Positions 59,146 through 64,000 of a DNA stretch of 64,000 nucleotides are shown in pieces. Numbering within the stretch: position 1 is the first letter of the stretch; each line of letters opens with the position of its first letter. The position numbers and the translations under genes were made by a program. Where the stretch lies: contig NZ_LT906436.1 in the NCBI RefSeq assembly GCF_900187225.1, positions 2,667,501-2,731,500 of the forward strand. Reading direction: 5' to 3'. The notes below the pieces were generated by a model. That model did no database searches and was not told the DNA's origin. It worked only from the letters and a program-made list of their open reading frames with translations. Source of the DNA: Listeria monocytogenes (GTDB lineage Bacteria > Bacillota > Bacilli > Lactobacillales > Listeriaceae).

Positions 59146-59549
59146 TGACTACACTTGAAAATAGCGTTATTTTTGATAAAGGGGAACTGATTACTAATGA
59201 TTACTTTATCGGAAATACTTATTTAAAAATGCTTGTCCCTGAAGATACTGTTTACAATTGTCCGATTGGGAACGTTACGTTTGAACCAGGAGCCAGGAAC
59301 AACTGGCATAAACACGACGGCGGGCAAATCCTACTTGTGACAGGCGGAATTGGCTACTATCAAGAGGAAGGACAACCTGCCCAATTGCTCAAAGAGGGCG
59401 ACGTGGTGACTATCCCTAAAGACATGAAACATTGGCACGGCGCTACGAAAGATAGCTGGTTTGTCCACTTAGCCATTTCGACAAATGTGGAATTAGGCGG
59501 AACTACTTGGTTAGAACCTGTTTCCGACGAGCATTACAATAATTTATAA
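59145..59549 (+). CDS. Cupin-domain protein
   Basis: This 134-aa single cupin barrel has motif 1 GARNNWHKHDGGQILLVTGGIGYYQEEG and motif 2 GDVVTIPKDMKHWHGA, giving the usual His/His/Gln/His metal site. Such cupins are often co-regulated with carboxymuconolactone-decarboxylase-like or quinone-detoxification genes; the reaction is unknown. The gene is coupled to merR (TAATG) with GAAAGGAG upstream, so the MerR protein is the likely controller. Confidence 0.88.
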   Translation: MTTLENSVIFDKGELITNDYFIGNTYLKMLVPEDTVYNCPIGNVTFEPGARNNWHKHDGGQILLVTGGIGYYQEEGQPAQLLKEGDVVTIPKDMKHWHGATKDSWFVHLAISTNVELGGTTWLEPVSDEHYNNL

Positions 59550-59550
59550 C

Positions 59551-59590
59551 AAAAAACCCGCTAGCCTTCATTCAAGGTTGGCGGGTTTTA
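59551..59590. terminator. Terminator between the cupin gene and the HAD gene
   Basis: AACCCGCTAGCCTT and AAGGTTGGCGGGTT pair with two G-U wobbles around a 5-nt loop. A and T tracts flank it, so it can serve both converging genes. Confidence 0.9.
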
Positions 59591-59591
59591 C

Positions 59592-60203
59592 TTATTTACT
59601 TACATAAGCTAAAATATCTTCTGGTTTTTCGAAGACAAGTTCAGCCTGTTCAAATCCATCAGTTGTCTTTGCACCCCAAAGCGCTAAGCCAAAATGAGCT
59701 CCAGCCGCATGAGCACATTTCATATCATAAGAAGAATCGCCGACATAAAGCACCTCATGTGGCTCTCTTCCAAGAATTTCTAAACCTTTAAGCAGTGGAT
59801 CTGGATGAGGTTTATGGTTTTCCGTATCACTTGCGCAAACGATTGCTTGAAAATGATCCTGAATATTAAATGGATAGAAACCTTTTTCCATTTCTAACGC
59901 ATTTTTAGAAGTAACAACGCCGCTTTCTGGAATAGCATGCAGTACTTTATGAATACCTTCGAAAACCTCTACTTCTTCAATGAAAGTTGCTTCTCTTTCA
60001 ATCCATTTATCCAATACTTTTTCTTGATCTAAAATGTTTAATTGTTCCACCGCAGCTGCTCCAGTAATTCCAAGTACAAATCGTAGTTCATCCAGTTCAT
60101 AACTTAATCCTTCTTCCGCTAAAACAGCTTGAAGAGAATGTAAAACAGCTCTTTCCGTGTCTAGAATAGTTCCATCTACGTCAAAAATTATTGCTTTATA
60201 CAT
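59592..60203 (-). CDS. HAD-superfamily phosphatase (PpaX/phosphoglycolate phosphatase-like)
   Basis: This 203-aa HAD subfamily IA protein has motif I IIFDVDGTILDTE, a four-helix cap (about 15-80), motif II VVTSKNALE, motif III Lys in HKPHPDP and motif IV LYVGDSSYDMKCAHAAG. It is close in plan to pyrophosphatase PpaX or phosphoglycolate phosphatase. I use ATG 60203, which has GAAGGAGG 8 nt upstream; the frame open to 60359 overlaps the neighbouring gene. Confidence 0.9.
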   Translation of the reverse strand: MYKAIIFDVDGTILDTERAVLHSLQAVLAEEGLSYELDELRFVLGITGAAAVEQLNILDQEKVLDKWIEREATFIEEVEVFEGIHKVLHAIPESGVVTSKNALEMEKGFYPFNIQDHFQAIVCASDTENHKPHPDPLLKGLEILGREPHEVLYVGDSSYDMKCAHAAGAHFGLALWGAKTTDGFEQAELVFEKPEDILAYVSK

Positions 60204-60216
60204 ATAAATGCCTCCT

Positions 60217-60585
60217 TCAAGATTTTGCGAAGTTGTGATAGTGGTGGGTTGTATATCTTGCTTTTTTCTTATTTTCAGCTTTTTGGATTGCTGAGCTATC
60301 GGTACCTTTATTTTGAAGCAAATCTCGGAATTCGCGCAAATTATCATGGGAATTTCCATTTATTTCAAATTCAATATTATCGCAGCTAAATGTTAGCATG
60401 ATTTCCTCTTCTTCTCGAACTAACGCCATATGACCTAATTTCGCAACTGGAAATGTTTGTCGTTTTTTCATACCCAAACTGAAATCTTGGTCAAAAACAA
60501 GATAGTCTCTATCGATGTAAAACTCTCCGAATTGATACTCCATTCCAAGTGCTGAATTAATCTTGCATACTCCATCTAATTTCAT
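60217..60585 (-). CDS. Hypothetical cytoplasmic protein (122 aa)
   Basis: The first 90 residues look like a small beta-rich (PH-like) domain: VCKINSALGMEYQFGEFYIDRDYLVFDQDFSLG... and IMLTFSCDNIEFEINGNSHDNLREF. A polar tail follows, ending THHYHNFAKS. I recognise no family. ATG 60585 is preceded by AAGGAGGCG; the frame to 60603 would include that site. It is 13 bp upstream of the HAD gene, so the two share a transcript. Confidence 0.7.
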   Translation of the reverse strand: MKLDGVCKINSALGMEYQFGEFYIDRDYLVFDQDFSLGMKKRQTFPVAKLGHMALVREEEEIMLTFSCDNIEFEINGNSHDNLREFRDLLQNKGTDSSAIQKAENKKKARYTTHHYHNFAKS

Positions 60586-60668
60586 ATCATTCGCCTCCTT
60601 CATTGCCTTATATATTAGTTTTAAATGATGAAATGGGTTTCATGTCAAGCAATTTCATAAAAATATTT

Positions 60669-61421
60669 TTAAATAAGTTTTTTTTGCTGTTCAAAAATAT
60701 TTAGAATCAAGTCAATCACAATTAACAGCGGGGCATGATGATGTTTAAATGAATCTTCACCAAACTCCTCACTTGAAGCATAAATAATCGTCTCCACATA
60801 TTGAGAAATCTGCGCATTAGGATTATTCACGATAGCAATGACATTCGACAAATTATATTTTAAATGTTCCGCGAGCGAAAGCGTATTTTCTGTGCCACCG
60901 CTTTCAGAAATAATAATAATTAAATCATCTCTTTCAACAATTTGTGGCAAAATATCAATAATGAATGAATCATACGTAAAAACTACATTCTTTTTCGATG
61001 TAACAAGACTTTTGGAAAAATATTCTCCTAATGTTTTCGTCATACCTAGACAGGCAATATAGATTTTAGGCGCATAAGCAATTCTCGTCGCAACTTGCTC
61101 AATTTCTTTTTTTGGAAGTTGCTCAATTCCTAAACGAATTTTTTCTAAAAATGTAGAAGAATAGTCTTTGGAAAGGGGTTTTGTTTCTGTTTTATCCGAG
61201 TGAAGTAAAAATTTCAGCTCAGAGAAACCGGAAAGCTTTAATTTATGACACATTCTAATAACAGTTGTAGTACTGACATTGGTGGACTCCGCTAGAGATG
61301 TGAGTGACATTTTTTCAATGGTAGAAATATGGTTGTCAATATAGAAGAAAACTTGTTTTTCAGCAGGACTTAAAAATTCAATTTGAGGCGCAAACAAGCG
61401 ATAAAGCGAAGTGGCTGACAT
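60669..61421 (-). CDS. RpiR-family regulator of the adjacent PTS
   Basis: The 250-aa protein has an N-terminal HTH_6 (about 10-75, SLTSLAESTNVSTTTVIRMCHKLKLSGFSELKF). A SIS domain follows (about 105-230) with DLIIIISESGGTENTLSLAEHLK for phosphosugar binding. ATG 61421 has GGAGGT upstream. It is divergent from the IIABC/alpha-mannosidase genes 165 bp away and is their natural regulator; a 14-bp palindrome at 61491 lies between. Confidence 0.88.
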   Translation of the reverse strand: MSATSLYRLFAPQIEFLSPAEKQVFFYIDNHISTIEKMSLTSLAESTNVSTTTVIRMCHKLKLSGFSELKFLLHSDKTETKPLSKDYSSTFLEKIRLGIEQLPKKEIEQVATRIAYAPKIYIACLGMTKTLGEYFSKSLVTSKKNVVFTYDSFIIDILPQIVERDDLIIIISESGGTENTLSLAEHLKYNLSNVIAIVNNPNAQISQYVETIIYASSEEFGEDSFKHHHAPLLIVIDLILNIFEQQKKLI

Positions 61422-61490
61422 AATAAATACCTCCATGGCTATCCGAATTAATTTTAGTATACATGAAATAAAAGCGATTGCACAACACTG

Positions 61491-61504
61491 CGTACAATTG
61501 TACG
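61491..61504. promoter_or_regulatory. Palindromic operator between the RpiR gene and PTS IIABC
   Basis: CGTACAATTGTACG is a perfect 14-bp palindrome in the divergent intergenic region. Another GTAC at 61511 extends a possible repeat. It is a good candidate for the RpiR binding site. Confidence 0.6.
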
Positions 61505-61586
61505 GTTTTCGTACTTTTTCAATAAAATATTATGGTATAACTAAAGTAACCTAGGGAAAAGACTGTTAATAAAGGAGCTGATAGCA

Positions 61587-63545
61587 TTGAAATTAAGCGA
61601 TATTACATCGGAGCCACTCATCTTTTTAGATAAAGATTGGCGCACTAAAGAAGAAGTATTTGATGGATTAATTGATGCTTTACACAATCAAGGAGTTTTA
61701 TCAGATAAAAATGAATTCAAAAAAGCTGTCTTAGAACGCGAAAAGATTTCTGAAACTGGTTTAGAGAAAGGTTTTGCTATTCCACATGGTAAATCTAAAG
61801 CCGTTAAAAAAGCTGCTTTTGCATTTGCTCGTATCAATCAACCAATTAATTCTTGGGGCAGCATTGATCCAACAAATGAAGTAAAATATATCTTTTTATT
61901 AGCTATTCCAGAAAACGAAGCCGGATCAACTCATTTAGAACTTTTAGCGGCATTAAGTAAGCGTTTACTAGACCCTGCTTTTATTGAGAGCATTTCTACC
62001 GCTCCGACAGTAAACGAATTTATGCACGTACTCGATTCTGAACAACAAGAAGATGAAAAAGTAGATTACAACCGGAAAATCGTTGCTATTACAGCATGTG
62101 CAGCGGGTATCGCCCATACATATATGGCAGCGGAAGCCCTTGAACTAGCTGGTAAAGAACTTGGTATTGAAGTTATCGTCGAAAAACAAGGTGCGAATGG
62201 TATTGAAGACCGCATTACTCCTGAAATTCTTAAAGGCGCAGAAGCAGTCATTTTTGCGACAGATATCACTGCAAAAGATAAAGAACGCTTCGCCGGAATG
62301 CCTTTTATCCAAAGACGTGTTGCTGAGCCACTTCGTAGCGGTAAAGAAATGATTGAAACAGTATTGAGCAAACCAGATGGCTATGTAAAAGCTGATACAG
62401 ATGGTTCGGAACAACAATTTGATAATAATAAGAGCAGTGTTTTCTCGCAAATTTATCGTGGGATTTTAACTGGTATTTCTTATATGTTACCTGTTATTGT
62501 CGCAGGTGGTTTAATGATTGGTATTGGCCAACTTGGCGCAACTGCCTTTGGTCTTGAAAAAGTTATTGGTAATCCAGAGTATGCAACAAACTCTAACCAG
62601 CTTATTGTTATCTTCCATTATCTCGGTTTATACGGAAATATGATTATGAAATTCATGTATCCTGTTTTCGGTGCCTTCCTTGCTTACTCAATTGCTGACC
62701 GTCCTGGACTTGCTCCTGGGTTTATCGGTGGTGCTTTCGCAGCAGGGCTACATTACACCTTCTGGGGCGTAGATGGCGGTATACCATCTGGATTCTTCGG
62801 TGTCCTAATTTTAGGTATCATTGCCGGATTTGTTGCTAAATTCTTAAACGAAAAAATTAAATTACACAAAAATTTACAAGCTATGAAACCAATGTTCCTG
62901 ATTCCAGGGATTACCGTTTTAGTCTTGTTCTTCGTCAATTACTATGTGGTCGACCCGGTATTCGGGGGCTTAAACGCATGGTTACAAGAACTAATTATTC
63001 AAAATCAAGATGCAAGTGCTGTACTACTTTCGACAATTATTGCTTGTTTGACTGCATTTGACTTAGGTGGACCAGTCAATAAAGCAGCTGGAGCTATCGC
63101 AATCGGACTCGCAGCAGACGGAATCTTCCCGCTAACTGCTCGTGTTTTAGCAATCGTTATCCCGCCAATCGGACTTGGGCTTGCGACTGTATTAGATAAA
63201 TATGTTGTTAAACGTCGTGTTTTTGATGAAAACCTACGTGTTGCAGGTACAACCTCTATTTTCCTAGGGTTTATTGCCATAGGAGAGGGCGCGATACCGT
63301 TTATGCTACAAAATCCGCTTATCACGATTCCAATTAATATGATTGGTGCTTCTCTTGGTGCGGTTACTGCAGTATTACTTGGTGCAGTACAATGGCTTCC
63401 ACTTCCAGCAATTTGGGGTTGGCCGCTCGTTGAAAATTTCTGGGCCTATGCGATCGGTTTAATTGTAGGTATCGCCTTTATTACATTCGCGAATATCTTC
63501 GTACGCTACGGCTTAATCACACGTAAAGAAAATAAAATCAAATAA
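61587..63545 (+). CDS. PTS fructose-family IIABC, probably mannosylglycerate/mannoside type
   Basis: The 652-aa fusion has IIA (1-150, phospho-His67 in GFAIPHGKSK), IIB (about 163-262, Cys171 in ITACAAGIAHTYMAAEAL) and a polytopic IIC (about 285-640, with GGPVNKAAGAIAIGLAADGIFPLTA and FIAIGEGAIPFML). Start is TTG 61587 with AAAGGAG 9 nt upstream. The GH38 alpha-mannosidase gene downstream suggests the substrate is an alpha-mannoside such as 2-O-alpha-mannosyl-glycerate, as for E. coli MngA; fructose itself is less likely. Probably regulated by the divergent RpiR protein. Confidence 0.9.
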   Translation: MKLSDITSEPLIFLDKDWRTKEEVFDGLIDALHNQGVLSDKNEFKKAVLEREKISETGLEKGFAIPHGKSKAVKKAAFAFARINQPINSWGSIDPTNEVKYIFLLAIPENEAGSTHLELLAALSKRLLDPAFIESISTAPTVNEFMHVLDSEQQEDEKVDYNRKIVAITACAAGIAHTYMAAEALELAGKELGIEVIVEKQGANGIEDRITPEILKGAEAVIFATDITAKDKERFAGMPFIQRRVAEPLRSGKEMIETVLSKPDGYVKADTDGSEQQFDNNKSSVFSQIYRGILTGISYMLPVIVAGGLMIGIGQLGATAFGLEKVIGNPEYATNSNQLIVIFHYLGLYGNMIMKFMYPVFGAFLAYSIADRPGLAPGFIGGAFAAGLHYTFWGVDGGIPSGFFGVLILGIIAGFVAKFLNEKIKLHKNLQAMKPMFLIPGITVLVLFFVNYYVVDPVFGGLNAWLQELIIQNQDASAVLLSTIIACLTAFDLGGPVNKAAGAIAIGLAADGIFPLTARVLAIVIPPIGLGLATVLDKYVVKRRVFDENLRVAGTTSIFLGFIAIGEGAIPFMLQNPLITIPINMIGASLGAVTAVLLGAVQWLPLPAIWGWPLVENFWAYAIGLIVGIAFITFANIFVRYGLITRKENKIK

Positions 63546-63555
63546 ATAAATAAGC

Positions 63556-63583
63556 TGACAGGTACTCTCGTTAGTACCTGTCA
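63556..63583 (+). other. Intercistronic hairpin between IIABC and the alpha-mannosidase gene
   Basis: TGACAGGTACT and AGTACCTGTCA form a perfect 11-bp stem with a 6-nt loop, 10 bp after the IIABC stop. No T tract follows, so it is probably a message-stabilising or attenuating structure inside the operon. Confidence 0.65.
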
Positions 63584-63605
63584 CTTAATTTGAGAGGTTT
63601 TTAAA

Positions 63606-64000
63606 ATGAAAAAAAATAAAATTGTACATGTTGTTGCACATTCCCACTGGGATCACGAATGGTATTTCACTATGGAAGATTCCAATATCTTATTAATTGA
63701 GAATTTAGACTATCTTTTAAACGTTTTAGAAACAAAAGATTCATTTGCTAGTTATTCCTTTGATGGTCAAATGTCTGTCATTGAGCGTTATTTAGACATT
63801 CGTCCGGAAAATAAAGCGCGCGTTCAAAAACTTATCCAAGATCGTCGTCTGTTCGTCGGTCCTTGGTATACACAAACCGATAGCTTGTTAGTTAAAACAG
63901 AAGCTGTGATTCGTAACTTACTTTATGGTTATAAAATGGGCGAAGAATTCGGTCATAGCATGAGTATCGGTTATTCCCCAGATATTTTTGGCCAGCATGC
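63606..64000 (+). CDS. GH38 alpha-mannosidase (mannosylglycerate hydrolase-like), truncated by the window end
   Basis: The reading frame is open from ATG 63606 to the last base, giving 131 codons of a protein normally about 870-900 aa. The GH38 metal-site motif VVAHSHWDHEWYFT is at residues 9-22, and the catalytic-nucleophile region GYSPDIFGQH lies at the window end. GAGAGG precedes the start. It should hydrolyse the phosphorylated mannoside imported by the IIABC upstream, like E. coli MngB. Confidence 0.88.
   Translation, partial: MKKNKIVHVVAHSHWDHEWYFTMEDSNILLIENLDYLLNVLETKDSFASYSFDGQMSVIERYLDIRPENKARVQKLIQDRRLFVGPWYTQTDSLLVKTEAVIRNLLYGYKMGEEFGHSMSIGYSPDIFGQH

Overview
The window looks like a chromosomal segment of a low-GC Gram-positive bacterium and I read it as Listeria, most likely L. 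monocytogenes or a close relative. The reasons are the gene order kdp operon / cellobiose PTS / ftsW-rodA pair / MurA autolysin with LysM repeats / pstA-tmk / dha genes / recR-dnaX / SRP RNA / GW and LPXTG surface proteins / cydABCD, and a B. subtilis-type 270-nt SRP RNA. Species assignment and functional names come from memory and motif reading; no database was searched. There is no prophage, insertion sequence, tRNA, rRNA or CRISPR array. It is mostly core genome with a few accessory-looking patches.

Layout. 1-6.2 kb: membrane and housekeeping genes, a UspA-RpiB pair and a LexA-controlled YolD/UvrX cassette whose polymerase gene is frameshifted. 6.2-14.0 kb (minus): kdpFABCDE potassium uptake with its two-component system, including a 29-codon kdpF. 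14.1-16.4 kb (plus): cellobiose-type PTS IIB-IIC-IIA behind a sigma-54 promoter. 16.4-17.5 kb: a small secreted protein plus an unlisted 36-aa membrane peptide. 17.5-22.9 kb (minus): magnesium P-type ATPase followed by two SEDS (FtsW/RodA) genes, all downstream of an M-box magnesium riboswitch and a previously unlisted acidic 31-codon leader ORF. 22.9-28.1 kb: TetR regulator, MurA/NamA autolysin, c-di-AMP receptor PstA, thymidylate kinase, amino-acid decarboxylase. 28.2-33.2 kb (plus): PTS-dependent dihydroxyacetone kinase, an RpiR regulator, a Cof-type phosphatase and an aldo-keto reductase. 33.2-36.3 kb (minus): dnaX-ybaB-recR-yaaL with a parS site between ybaB and recR. 36.6-39.4 kb (minus): an orphan PTS IIC with three small genes, behind a second sigma-54 promoter. 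39.4-44.6 kb: small proteins, SRP RNA, an FGGY kinase, a GW/L,D-transpeptidase-like secreted protein and an LPXTG protein. 44.6-50.9 kb (minus): cydABCD with an upstream Rex-like site. 50.9-61.4 kb: tadA, acyl-CoA synthetase, several regulator/effector pairs (MerR with a NagB-like isomerase, MarR with a MATE pump, MerR with a cupin), a HAD phosphatase and an RpiR regulator. 61.6-64 kb (plus): fructose-family PTS IIABC and the start of a GH38 alpha-mannosidase cut by the window end.

How it fits together. Two PTS loci 25 kb apart carry near-identical sigma-54 promoters and the same TGTGTAA/TTACACA upstream sites, so one activator probably drives both and the orphan IIC may borrow IIA/IIB from the complete set. 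The strongest candidate for an undescribed system is the mgtA leader. An M-box riboswitch terminator is followed by a leader ORF rich in Glu, Pro and Asp, then by two mutually exclusive pairings that either hide or free the mgtA ribosome binding site. That would give a second, translational magnesium sensor in series with the riboswitch, and it would set expression of two cell-wall polymerases as well as the transporter.
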